Assembly: GCF_008369195.1 (NCBI RefSeq)
Contig: NZ_VOBC01000001.1
Span: 806,001-870,000 of the forward strand
Length of the DNA stretch: 64,000 bases
Direction of reading: 5' to 3'
Source: Sporosarcina sp. ANT_H38
GTDB taxonomy: Bacteria; Bacillota; Bacilli; Bacillales_A; Planococcaceae
Below the pieces are notes generated by a model that was not told the DNA's origin, ran no database searches, and saw nothing but the letters and a program-made list of their open reading frames with translations. How positions within the stretch are numbered: the first letter of the stretch is position 1; each line of letters starts with the position of its first letter. Made by a program: the position numbers and the translations under genes. This document shows positions 26,363 through 34,471 of this stretch, in pieces.

Positions 26363-26436
26363 TACGATTACCGGGAAAATATGTAGGGATACGACGAAGT
26401 AGCATCCCTACATATCCAGACATCACGTTAATCGTA
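26363..26436. repeat. Imperfect inverted repeat
   Basis: TACGATTA...ATATGTAGGGAT (26363-26390) pairs with ATCCCTACATAT...TAATCGTA (26404-26436) through two paired blocks with an unpaired internal loop. Confidence 0.6.
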
Positions 26437-26559
26437 ATAGAAGTCATTCAATCCAAAGCGTAACTATACAAGTAGTGGGCAGTGGGTGATCAAGTTATTT
26501 ACTGGTTTCTTTTTGTTAATCAACAGACGTATTAGTATGTAATATACCTAGGGGAAATG

Positions 26560-27186
26560 TTATGTTAGTGCTCCTTTTTTCTTCTCTATCCGCGCAAATG
26601 ACCTGAAACTTATTAGTGTAGCTACATATGCAAAAACGCTTCCAGTAAATAACGGGATAATCCCAGGATATAGTGTAGCAACAAAGTAGATACTTCCAGC
26701 TAAAGCGCCAATCGTGATGACTTCAATCGGAGATGTAATTGCGATTAAGAAAGACTGTTTGAGGTATTGAAAGAACTTTAAGTTGAAATGTACGTAGACT
26801 GGGAAGAAAAAGAATAATGTGATGATGCTTGAAATAAGTATGAAAATTAATACGGGGTATAAAAATTGCAATTCACCACGATTCAACTGTAAGAAAGAGA
26901 AATTGAAATAAAAGCAGTAGCTGATAACTAGAAAAATAAGGCCAAAACCATTTGTCTTTAAAAAGTCAGCCCGAAATAAAGCCCAGAACGAAGGAAGTAT
27001 TTTGAATTTCTCTTCGTCTCGAATTAATTTGCGGACGACTGCAAACATAGCGGCTGTAGCCGGAAAGATTCCAAAAGCAACTAACCCTACTAATGTGAAA
27101 AAAACCCAAAGCAAATTAATATACGCTAATTCAATCATTCTATAAGAAATTCTATTAAATTTCTCCCATCCAATCAAATTAATCAC
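26560..27186 (-). CDS. DUF624 (YesL-like) membrane protein
   Basis: 208 residues, five or six transmembrane helices, with the family pattern FNRISYRMIELAYINLLWVFFTLVGLVAFGIFPATAAMFAVVRK. DUF624/YesL proteins occur beside carbohydrate ABC importers and YesM/YesN systems in Bacillales; their role is unknown but tied to sugar use. It is divergent from the sugar-binding protein gene at 27589, with a TTGGAA-17-CATAAT promoter at 27234-27262. The context supports a link to the adjacent ABC importer. Confidence 0.85.
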   Translation of the reverse strand: MINLIGWEKFNRISYRMIELAYINLLWVFFTLVGLVAFGIFPATAAMFAVVRKLIRDEEKFKILPSFWALFRADFLKTNGFGLIFLVISYCFYFNFSFLQLNRGELQFLYPVLIFILISSIITLFFFFPVYVHFNLKFFQYLKQSFLIAITSPIEVITIGALAGSIYFVATLYPGIIPLFTGSVFAYVATLISFRSFARIEKKKGALT

Positions 27187-27233
27187 CTCTCGATGTTAAC
27201 TATATATTAATAACAAAGAAAGTAGCAACCATT

Positions 27234-27262
27234 ATTATGCATAATTAATAGGTTGTTTCCAA
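27234..27262 (-). promoter_or_regulatory. Promoter of the DUF624 gene
   Basis: On the minus strand TTGGAA (27257-27262), a 17-base spacer and CATAAT (27234-27239). The start point would be near 27228. Confidence 0.5.
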
Positions 27263-27300
27263 AAAAATATTAATCTCAAGCCTCCAATTAAAGACGCTTT

Positions 27301-27314
27301 AGAGACTTGTCTCT
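27301..27314. promoter_or_regulatory. Operator-like palindrome AGAGACTTGTCTCT
   Basis: AGAGAC-TT-GTCTCT, a 6+6 inverted repeat. Its core AGACTTGTCT recurs at 33355-33366 upstream of the 33455 operon. It lies in the divergent region between the DUF624 gene and the first ABC operon; a TTGTCT -35 within it has only a weak -10 (TAATCT 27330). Confidence 0.6.
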
Positions 27315-27588
27315 TGATGAGAAATAATGTAATCTGATAAAAACGGGCGAACAATTCAATTACTTCAGTCTATTCGATGGATTTGAAAAGGTAATCACAC
27401 GTATTTTTGTTAATTGCAGTAGTGTCATTTGAAAGAGTACTAAAAGGTTATTACCCAATCGGTTGAGACACCGAGAAAAGTATAGTGTGCAGAGGAAGTA
27501 GCTGTCAAATTGTAAAGGGGGTGTAAATCATATAGTAGTTGAATAGCAAATGATAACTAATCAGTAAAATTTGAGAGGGGTCATTTAG

Positions 27589-28893
27589 ATGAGAAGAATT
27601 GGATTTTTTCTATTACTACTTTTACTTGGGGCTTTAATTGTGGGATGTAGCGCAAGTGACACTGATACTGGCACAGAAAAAGAAGAAACTGGTGGAGAAA
27701 AACCAGCAGAAGAAGTAGTAGGAGAAACTGAAAAAGAAGCGGGACTCTCTGGAGAAATAACAGTTTGGGCACATCCATTTACAGGTGATCAAGAAACTGA
27801 AGGAGCGATGTGGAAAGAGGTTATTGCTTCTTATGAAGAGCAAACTGGGGTAAAAGTCAACTTCGAACAAATACCATGGGCTAATCGTGACCAAAAAGTA
27901 CTTACAGCTCTAGCGGCAAACAATGGACCCGATGTGTTTTACGTAATACCAGATCAGATGCCACAATACGCAGACGCGGGTATGTTACTAGCACTAGATC
28001 CCTATTTAGAAGGCTTTGATATTGATGATTTTGTAGATACAGCGTTAGTTTCTACAACATGGAAAGATGAGTTGTATGGACTACCAATCTTACAAGAAGC
28101 GTACACGTATTTATATAATGCCGATGTAATCAAAGCAATTGGTGAAGATCCTGCAAAATTACCTGCAACATGGGAAGAGTTTGAGAAATGGGCTGAAAAA
28201 GCAAAGGATAAGGGCTTTTATGCAACAAGTTTCCAAGGTGGAGGATCAATGAATGGAACATTATATCCATTCCTATGGCAAGCAGGCGGAGAAGTTATTA
28301 CGGCAGATAATGACGTATTAATTAATAACGAAGCAGGAGTAGAAGCATTTGAATTTATTAACAAGATGTATAAAGAAGGCTGGATCCCGAAAGATTCAAT
28401 TACTGCATTAGAACATGATGCGCTATGGGAAAGCGGAAAAATGTTAGCAGTTCAAGGTTCAGGTATTTCAGTAAGCCGTATGCTAAGTCAAAATCTTTTT
28501 GAATTCGTTATTGCGCCACCAATGAAAAACAAAGAGCAACTAACGTATGGGACAACAGGGATGTTTGTAGCCCCAATTAACACGGATAACCCTGCGGCAG
28601 CAGCAGAATTCATCAAAGTAGTAACGAGTTCGGATAATCAGAAGAAGTTTAATACAGTCACACAGTATATACCTACTCGAGAATCTGCAAAAGATATCTT
28701 TGGAGAGCAAAAATATTTGGCACAGTTAGCGGATTACACTCAATTTGCATTACCGGGAGTTATCCATCCAGAGGGACGCACAATCATGCCGTTAATTCAA
28801 GCTGAACTTCAAACAATGATGGAAGGAAAGAAAACACCAAAAGAAGCAGCAGATGCCGCTGCAAAAGCGATTGAAGGCAAGATAGGCAAATAA
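27589..28893 (+). CDS. Sugar ABC importer, substrate-binding lipoprotein (system 1)
   Basis: 434 residues of the SBP_bac_1 family. A lipoprotein signal ends at LIVGC (cysteine 20), followed by an acidic, glutamate-rich linker and the binding domain from about 55 (GEITVWAHPFTGDQET). It captures a sugar or oligosaccharide outside the membrane for the two permeases that follow. The ribosome binding site is GAGAGGGG. No ATPase is encoded in the cluster, so a shared MsmX-type ATPase elsewhere must drive it, as is usual in Bacillales. A strong hairpin separates it from the permease genes. Confidence 0.92.
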   Translation: MRRIGFFLLLLLLGALIVGCSASDTDTGTEKEETGGEKPAEEVVGETEKEAGLSGEITVWAHPFTGDQETEGAMWKEVIASYEEQTGVKVNFEQIPWANRDQKVLTALAANNGPDVFYVIPDQMPQYADAGMLLALDPYLEGFDIDDFVDTALVSTTWKDELYGLPILQEAYTYLYNADVIKAIGEDPAKLPATWEEFEKWAEKAKDKGFYATSFQGGGSMNGTLYPFLWQAGGEVITADNDVLINNEAGVEAFEFINKMYKEGWIPKDSITALEHDALWESGKMLAVQGSGISVSRMLSQNLFEFVIAPPMKNKEQLTYGTTGMFVAPINTDNPAAAAEFIKVVTSSDNQKKFNTVTQYIPTRESAKDIFGEQKYLAQLADYTQFALPGVIHPEGRTIMPLIQAELQTMMEGKKTPKEAADAAAKAIEGKIGK

Positions 28894-28896
28894 AAT

Positions 28897-28950
28897 GTTA
28901 GTAAAGCAGAGAGCTTGATCAATACACGATCAAGCTCTCTGTTACTAACT
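28897..28950 (+). terminator. Intra-operon hairpin after the binding-protein gene
   Basis: CAGAGAGCTTGATC (28907-28920) pairs perfectly with 28928-28941; the flanking GTTAGTAA/TTACTAAC extends the stem. Without a long U-run it is probably a partial terminator or RNA stabiliser that raises binding-protein level over the permeases. Confidence 0.7.
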
Positions 28951-28972
28951 TACATAGGAAAGGGTGATTACA

Positions 28973-29902
28973 CTGAGTAAAGCAGTAACTTCTAAAAAGA
29001 GTAAGTTGCCACTCGGAGAAAGAGTGAAGCGTGAATGGAACCGTAATGCTATCGTATATATCTTTCTAATCCCTGTTTTAGTTCACTTCATTATTTTTCA
29101 GATATATCCTTTTGCATTGAGCTTTTATTTAACGTTTATGGATTGGAAGGTAATTGGCGATCCGGAATTTGTAGGACTTAAACATTGGAAGTATTTCCTA
29201 ACCGATACATTGGCTTGGAAAGCTATTTGGAATACGGTGAAATTTTCAGTTTATTATATCGTGCCAACAATGGCCTTAGGATTACTTTTAGCGTTAATTA
29301 TTAATTCTGGTGTTAAATCAGCAGGATTCTTTAAAGGAATCTTTTTCTTACCAGTGGTCACTTCATTTGTAATCATAGCGGGGATCTGGGGCTGGTTATT
29401 TAGAGGTACAGAGGCTGGAATGATCAACTACTTACTTAGTTTTGTAGGCATCGAACCGCAATTATTTCTCTCTGATTCTAGCCAAGCCTTAGCGGTTTTA
29501 GCAGGTTTGAGTATATTTAAAGTTGCTGGAAGTACGATGATTTATTATTTTGCGGGACTGCAGTCAATTGATCGACAATTGTATGAGGCGGCACGGATTG
29601 ATGGGGCTTCATCATTTAAAATATTTTGGACGATAACATTTCCGTTATTAAAACCCATTCACTTTTTTGTCGCGATTACAACAACGATCGGTTCTTTCCA
29701 AATATTCGATTCGGCCTATTTATTAACGGGTGGGGGTCCGAATTATGCTACGACAACCATAGTATATTATTTGTATGAACAAGGATTTACGAGTCTCAAC
29801 TTAAGCTATGCTGCTGTACTTTCTTATGTATTATTTTTTATTATCCTAGTTATCTCGCTAATACAGCGAAAATACCTAGGACAGGAATCTAATAATTACT
29901 AA
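28973..29902 (+). CDS. Sugar ABC importer permease 1 (system 1)
   Basis: About 310 residues, six transmembrane helices, MalF/LacF type, with the ATPase-docking EAA loop at EAARIDGASSFKIFWTITFPLL. It forms the membrane channel with the next gene product. The start is unusual: the site GGAAAGGGTGAT ends only about five bases before CTG 28973, while the GTG at 28964 lies inside that site. I therefore favour CTG (or GTG 28964 if forced). Transcribed with the binding-protein gene. Confidence 0.9.
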   Translation: MSKAVTSKKSKLPLGERVKREWNRNAIVYIFLIPVLVHFIIFQIYPFALSFYLTFMDWKVIGDPEFVGLKHWKYFLTDTLAWKAIWNTVKFSVYYIVPTMALGLLLALIINSGVKSAGFFKGIFFLPVVTSFVIIAGIWGWLFRGTEAGMINYLLSFVGIEPQLFLSDSSQALAVLAGLSIFKVAGSTMIYYFAGLQSIDRQLYEAARIDGASSFKIFWTITFPLLKPIHFFVAITTTIGSFQIFDSAYLLTGGGPNYATTTIVYYLYEQGFTSLNLSYAAVLSYVLFFIILVISLIQRKYLGQESNNY

Positions 29903-29935
29903 TCTGTAGATGCCCGCAGAAAGGAGATTGAAAAA

Positions 29936-30742
29936 ATGCTGAAAAAAGTGATCTCATATATAGCATTAATTGTTTTGGGATTTTGTTTCCTATTGCCCTT
30001 TCTTATTATGATTTTAGGATCTTTTAAGGATGTTCAATATGCACAATTAGATCCGCTATTTTGGATTCCAGATCATCCTACAATGAAAAACTATTTATAT
30101 ATAATGAGAGACGGAATATTCGTCAGATGGATTTTCAACTCGGTTATTATTACTGTCATTCCGGTAGCGAGTCAGATGATATTTTGTGCGGTTTTAGGTT
30201 ACATTTTTGCAAAGAAACAATTCCCAGGGCGAGAAATCGTATTTTGGATTTTCATGGCGGTTATCATGATTCCACAACAGCTATTAATTATCCCTAAGTT
30301 CATTATGTTTTCCGATTTCGGTTGGATAAACACATATTGGGCGTTGATCATCCCAGAGTTATGGGGGATTATGGGTGTGTTTTTAGTAAGGCAATTTCTG
30401 CAAAATATACCGAATGATTTGGAGGAAGCTGCATATATTGATGGTGCAAATGATATACAAATATTTTTTAAAGTCATTTTACCACTTTCGATACCGGTTG
30501 TTGCAACAGTGGGAACATTTTCATTTATATCAAACTGGAATGATCTATTCCAACCGCTAATTTACTTAACGCAGGAGAAAATGTTCCCAGTAACGCTCGG
30601 TTTAGCTTCAATGCTTGGGAAAGAAGGGAACTTTGGCATCGAAATGGCTGGTTCGACAGTTTCATTTATACCGACTTTCCTAATATTCTTGTTCTTCCAG
30701 CGTTACTTTACGGAAGGAATTCAAATGTCAGGATTGAAATAA
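29936..30742 (+). CDS. Sugar ABC importer permease 2 (system 1)
   Basis: 268 residues, six transmembrane helices, MalG/AraQ type. The EAA loop is EEAAYIDGANDIQIFFKVILPL. It pairs with the product of the gene 33 bases upstream. ATG 29936 has GAAAGGAG in front. The C-terminus (FQRYFTEGIQMSGLK) is typical for this permease class. The stop codon abuts repeat R2. Confidence 0.92.
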   Translation: MLKKVISYIALIVLGFCFLLPFLIMILGSFKDVQYAQLDPLFWIPDHPTMKNYLYIMRDGIFVRWIFNSVIITVIPVASQMIFCAVLGYIFAKKQFPGREIVFWIFMAVIMIPQQLLIIPKFIMFSDFGWINTYWALIIPELWGIMGVFLVRQFLQNIPNDLEEAAYIDGANDIQIFFKVILPLSIPVVATVGTFSFISNWNDLFQPLIYLTQEKMFPVTLGLASMLGKEGNFGIEMAGSTVSFIPTFLIFLFFQRYFTEGIQMSGLK

Positions 30743-30813
30743 AGAATTCCATCGAATTCGCTAGGGTATGTCTACGCTTAGTTCATATAGGTATATATAT
30801 GTTCAATATATAG
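30742..30813 (+). repeat. Dispersed repeat, short copy R2
   Basis: Begins AAAGAATTCCATCGAATTCGC and ends TATATGTTCAATATATAG, matching the two ends of R1/R3/R4 but missing the middle. It starts at the permease stop codon. Confidence 0.6.
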
Positions 30814-30819
30814 AAAGGA

Positions 30820-31734
30820 GTGGAGGGCACCGTTTGTACTTTAAAGATCGGCATTATTGGGTTAGATACAACGCATGTAGTGGCTTTTACTAAGTTATTA
30901 AATGATCCGAGTGAAAGATACCATGTGCAAGGTGGAAAAATAGTTGTTGCTTTTTCCGGGGGATCACCTGATTTTGAGCTTAGCATGTCTCGAGTTGAAG
31001 GCTTTACAAGAGAGCTTAGGGATAATTTTGAAGTTAAAATTGTGAATTCTATTGAGGAAGTTGCCAATGAAAGTGATGCGATATTAGTAGAATCAGTCGA
31101 TGGGGCAGTCCATCATGAGCAATTACGAAAGCTTGTTGCGTTTAAAAAACCTATATTCATCGATAAACCATTTAGTCTAAGTTCGAAAGTTGCAGTCGAA
31201 ATGATTCGATTAGCTGCGGACAATCAGACTCCTATTATGAGTACATCCGCGCTTCGTTATGCAGAAAGTTTGACGAATGTCCTTAAAATTTCCGATAGGG
31301 GAAGAGTTATAGGTGCTGATTGCTTTGGTCCAATGGAGCTACAGGATAAACAACAAGGTTTCTTTTGGTATGGAATTCATATGATAGAAATGCTTTTCAC
31401 TATTCTAGGTGAAGGATCAAAGTCAGTAACGGCCATAACGAACAATGAACATGACGTTATTACGGGCGTTTGGGAGGATGGGCGCATAGGAACGGTTAGA
31501 GGTAATCGAAAAGGAAACTCTCAGTTTGGTGCAATGATTCACTTTGAACAAGGTTCGGAATATGTCGATATAAATTTAAATCAAAGACCTTATTATGCTA
31601 GTTTATTGGAGCAGATTATGGATTTTTTTCGTGACGGAATTTCGAGGGTGCCTTTAAGTGAAACAAAAGAGGTTATCCGTTTCGTTGAGGCGTCTAACGA
31701 AAGTAGCCATTATGGAAAAACGATAATTATGTAA
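30820..31734 (+). CDS. Gfo/Idh/MocA-family oxidoreductase (1)
   Basis: 304 residues. The N-terminal half is a Rossmann fold (LKIGIIGLDTTHV) with the family's DKPF motif (FIDKPFSLS) in place of EKP; the C-terminal half is the substrate domain. These NAD(P) enzymes oxidise or reduce a sugar hydroxyl. The start is uncertain: GTG 30820 overlaps the ribosome binding site GAAAGGAG, and protein alignment suggests translation begins near GTT 30832 or just after. It follows the permease genes and repeat R2, so it likely belongs to system 1. Confidence 0.85.
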   Translation: MEGTVCTLKIGIIGLDTTHVVAFTKLLNDPSERYHVQGGKIVVAFSGGSPDFELSMSRVEGFTRELRDNFEVKIVNSIEEVANESDAILVESVDGAVHHEQLRKLVAFKKPIFIDKPFSLSSKVAVEMIRLAADNQTPIMSTSALRYAESLTNVLKISDRGRVIGADCFGPMELQDKQQGFFWYGIHMIEMLFTILGEGSKSVTAITNNEHDVITGVWEDGRIGTVRGNRKGNSQFGAMIHFEQGSEYVDINLNQRPYYASLLEQIMDFFRDGISRVPLSETKEVIRFVEASNESSHYGKTIIM

Positions 31735-31838
31735 CAATAAGTTAAAAAAATTCATGTTTTAGAGCCGGAGTGTTTTGTAGTGGAATGCAAGCCGATGAAA
31801 AATACAGCGATTCTCCCATCGGCGAATAAAGGTGATCA

Positions 31839-33194
31839 TTATGTTTGCTCTTCCTCAATAAAGCTTAGTCGATAAATGCGGCGGGGTCTTCCTTTATGTG
31901 CTAATTTTTCTTCACCAATGATATCAACTAGTTCAGCATCCATCCATTTTAAAAGAATTCGATTGGCGCTTCTAATGGTTACATTGAGTGTTGAAGCTAA
32001 TTCTTGGGCAGTATAATCAATTTTTTTATGTCTAGAAACGCGTGCCATTAATTTTGTCATATAGGATGCTGACATTCCTGCCATTTCAGCTTTATCTAAC
32101 AGAAGTGGATCTGTAATGGCTAAATTGTATCTTTCATATTGTTTATGACTTGTTATATCGACAGGCCCCAGGACGCTGCGATCTTCGCGAACAATATAAC
32201 AAACGTTGCCACCTAAATCTTTTGATTGACGAAGTGCTAATCGGGCGTGATTGCCTGCTTCGGCAGCCGTACGGCCAAAGCCAACACCAAGACTTATCGT
32301 AATGCCTAGTTCATTTTTAACATCTTGGAGTAAGGGGATGAATTTATACCCCCTTGTTTCACGTTCGAAAATACCGCGAGTAGTAATGAATGAATATTCT
32401 TCACCGCCTAAATTGATCAGATGTCCATCAAGCAGTTTAATATAATCGAGAAGCATTTGTTGGATCGTTAATTTTAATAATTGAACATCATGCTCAGAAG
32501 AATATTTTTCTGTTACCCCTTTAAAATTATCGATATTAATTAAACCGAAGACAATTTGCGACTCTTTATTTCTTCGTGTATTTGTTGCTAAGAGCGCTCG
32601 TTCCAATGAAACGATCATATCCTGTTGTGTAGGAGTTACCCATTCATGGGGAATTTGGAGTGCAGATAATTGAATAGCTACGTCCTGAATCCCTGTAAGC
32701 GCAATTGCATTATGGCTTTGATAATTATCTATATGGAATTGTACTATTTCCTCGATGATTGTATTTTGTAAAGGGCTTTTATAGATAAGGAGTTCATAAT
32801 TAACTTCTTCAAGCTCTGATAAAATTTGTTCAACATACTTTTCTTCAACCGTATCAATGGACAGGCACTTTAAATTGTACCTACTTTTAATAATAAATAA
32901 TGACCTATAAAGTCCAGTGCCCATTAATGGCATATGATGCACAGGGATTATAAAATCTACAACTTGTTTGACGATATTGTATGAGTGATATTCTGTAAAC
33001 ATTAAAACTTCGACGTCATCCATTAATTCCGTTGTTATTTCTGTGATAAGACTAGTAGGTTCTATGATTCTGAAAACAGGTTTAAAGTTTGGAAATGTTT
33101 TCAGCGTTTCCCGTGTTTGATCGACGAGTGCTTTTGGTCCGATGATTCCGATATTAATATCTGAATTATCTTGTACAATACTTTTTCTAAGCAT
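31839..33194 (-). CDS. Regulator with GTP-cyclohydrolase-III/GGDEF-like core and winged helix
   Basis: 451 residues. The N-terminal ~190 resemble a receiver-like sensing region. Residues about 215-345 have a nucleotidyl-cyclase-like fold: FGLINIDNFKGVTEKY, LGGEEYSF (a GGDEF-type turn) and the archaeal GCH III-like ISLGVGFGRTAAEAGNHARLAL. A C-terminal winged helix follows (about 385-445; TAQELASTLNVTIRSANRILLKWMDAEL). This is probably a DNA-binding protein sensing a nucleotide or a sugar-nucleotide. A sigma-A promoter drives it (33266-33294), and it is divergent from the dehydrogenase operon at 33455. I infer it controls this island. Confidence 0.7.
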   Translation of the reverse strand: MLRKSIVQDNSDINIGIIGPKALVDQTRETLKTFPNFKPVFRIIEPTSLITEITTELMDDVEVLMFTEYHSYNIVKQVVDFIIPVHHMPLMGTGLYRSLFIIKSRYNLKCLSIDTVEEKYVEQILSELEEVNYELLIYKSPLQNTIIEEIVQFHIDNYQSHNAIALTGIQDVAIQLSALQIPHEWVTPTQQDMIVSLERALLATNTRRNKESQIVFGLINIDNFKGVTEKYSSEHDVQLLKLTIQQMLLDYIKLLDGHLINLGGEEYSFITTRGIFERETRGYKFIPLLQDVKNELGITISLGVGFGRTAAEAGNHARLALRQSKDLGGNVCYIVREDRSVLGPVDITSHKQYERYNLAITDPLLLDKAEMAGMSASYMTKLMARVSRHKKIDYTAQELASTLNVTIRSANRILLKWMDAELVDIIGEEKLAHKGRPRRIYRLSFIEEEQT

Positions 33195-33265
33195 AAATTT
33201 TTCCTCCTTATCATCATGAGAATGTAAGATAACGGGCTAGTGTCTCTTAATCTAATGTTTTGTTT

Positions 33266-33294
33266 ATAATACTTACTTCTGGTAATTATGTCAA
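33266..33294 (-). promoter_or_regulatory. Sigma-A promoter of the regulator gene
   Basis: On the minus strand TTGACA (33289-33294), 17 bases, TATTAT (33266-33271): a near-consensus promoter 72 bases before the regulator start. The early transcript carries AGAGACA, half of the operator palindrome. Confidence 0.8.
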
Positions 33295-33354
33295 AAACAA
33301 GTGATGATGGCGCTAATTCATTACGAAAGTTAAATGGTATAAAAGGACTTAATT

Positions 33355-33388
33355 AAGACTTGTCTTTTAGTGGAGGTCTACATACAAT
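33355..33388 (+). promoter_or_regulatory. Promoter and overlapping operator for the 33455 operon
   Basis: The palindrome AAGACTTGTCTT (33355-33366) contains the -35 hexamer TTGTCT (33360-33365); TACAAT (33383-33388) is a -10 at 17-base spacing. A protein bound there would block RNA polymerase, so it is probably the repressor site. CTTAATTAAG at 33348-33357 is a second, overlapping palindrome. Confidence 0.65.
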
Positions 33389-33454
33389 ACTACTGAATAA
33401 CAATTTAGATATATCTGATAACTGGTTGTGTTAAAACAAAAAGGGAGTGATGAT

Positions 33455-34471
33455 ATGAAGACACTTGCAGAGCTTGAAGACTTTATGACAAAACCATCAT
33501 CAGAACTAATCAATGATCTTAGATTAGTAGATGGTGATATCTTAATTTTAGGTGTTGGTGGAAAAATGGGACCGACATTAGCGAAGATGACGAAACGAGC
33601 AATTGATGAAGCTGGGTTAGATAAGAAGGTGATTGGGGTTTCTCGGTTTTCAACTGGCAGTTTAAAAGAAGAGTTAGAGGACTTTGGAATTGAAACAATT
33701 GCTGTTGATTTATTAAATGATGAGCAACTACAATCACTCCCTAATGTTAAAAACATTATTTTAATGGCAGGCAATAAATTTGGAACTGCCGGCAATGAAC
33801 ATTTTACATGGGCAATGAATGCTTATTTACCGGGTAGGATTGCAGAGAAATTTAAAAACTCCCGGATTATTGCATTTTCATCAGGTAATATTTATCCGTT
33901 AACGAATGTGGTGGGTGGTAATTGTTCTGAGGAGACAGCCGCTAATCCAATAGGGGAGTATGCACAATCATGTTTAGGAAGAGAGCGTGTCCTTACAAAC
34001 TTTTCACGTAATAACGAAACTCCAATGCTCATATTCCGACTAAATTATGCAATTGACATGCGATACGGAGTGTTAGTCGAAATCGCTCAACATGTTTTAG
34101 AGGGTAAAGCCATTGATTTAAAAATGGGGAGTGTAAATGTAATTTGGCAAGGAGATGCAAACGAATACGCAGTAAGGTCATTACTACAATGTAATACACC
34201 TCCGAAAATATTGAATGTGACTGGACCAGAAACTATTTCAGTCCGTTGGTTGGCTGAAGAATTTGGGGCTAGATTTGAAAAGAAGCCTCTGTTTGTCAAT
34301 GAAGAGCAGCCGACAGCATTATTAAATAATGCTTCCAAAGCGCATCAATTATTCGGCTATCCAAAAGTATCACTTCAACAAATGATTGATATGACAGCAG
34401 ACTGGCTGGTGAATAACGGGGAAACGTATAATAAACCAACCCATTTCCAAGAGCGAAAAGGAGCTTTTTAA
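33455..34471 (+). CDS. NAD(P)-dependent SDR-type oxidoreductase (epimerase family)
   Basis: 338 residues, extended short-chain dehydrogenase fold. GVGGKMGPTLA (about 23-33) is the Rossmann glycine loop. The catalytic tyrosine is in IGEYAQSCLGRE; the lysine of the usual YxxxK is replaced by cysteine (YAQSC), so catalysis may differ or be lost. First gene of an operon under the operator at 33355. ATG 33455 has AAAGGGAGTGATG upstream. A role in the island as a sugar-nucleotide or keto-sugar modifying enzyme is inference. Confidence 0.85.
   Translation: MKTLAELEDFMTKPSSELINDLRLVDGDILILGVGGKMGPTLAKMTKRAIDEAGLDKKVIGVSRFSTGSLKEELEDFGIETIAVDLLNDEQLQSLPNVKNIILMAGNKFGTAGNEHFTWAMNAYLPGRIAEKFKNSRIIAFSSGNIYPLTNVVGGNCSEETAANPIGEYAQSCLGRERVLTNFSRNNETPMLIFRLNYAIDMRYGVLVEIAQHVLEGKAIDLKMGSVNVIWQGDANEYAVRSLLQCNTPPKILNVTGPETISVRWLAEEFGARFEKKPLFVNEEQPTALLNNASKAHQLFGYPKVSLQQMIDMTADWLVNNGETYNKPTHFQERKGAF

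Larger units (their letters stand above)
25896..26559. other. 664-base region without a convincing gene
   Basis: Only short frames are present. It contains an orphan terminator-like hairpin (26239-26269) and a large imperfect inverted repeat (26363-26436), both listed separately. It may hold a small RNA ending at the first hairpin, but no promoter stands out. Confidence 0.4.
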
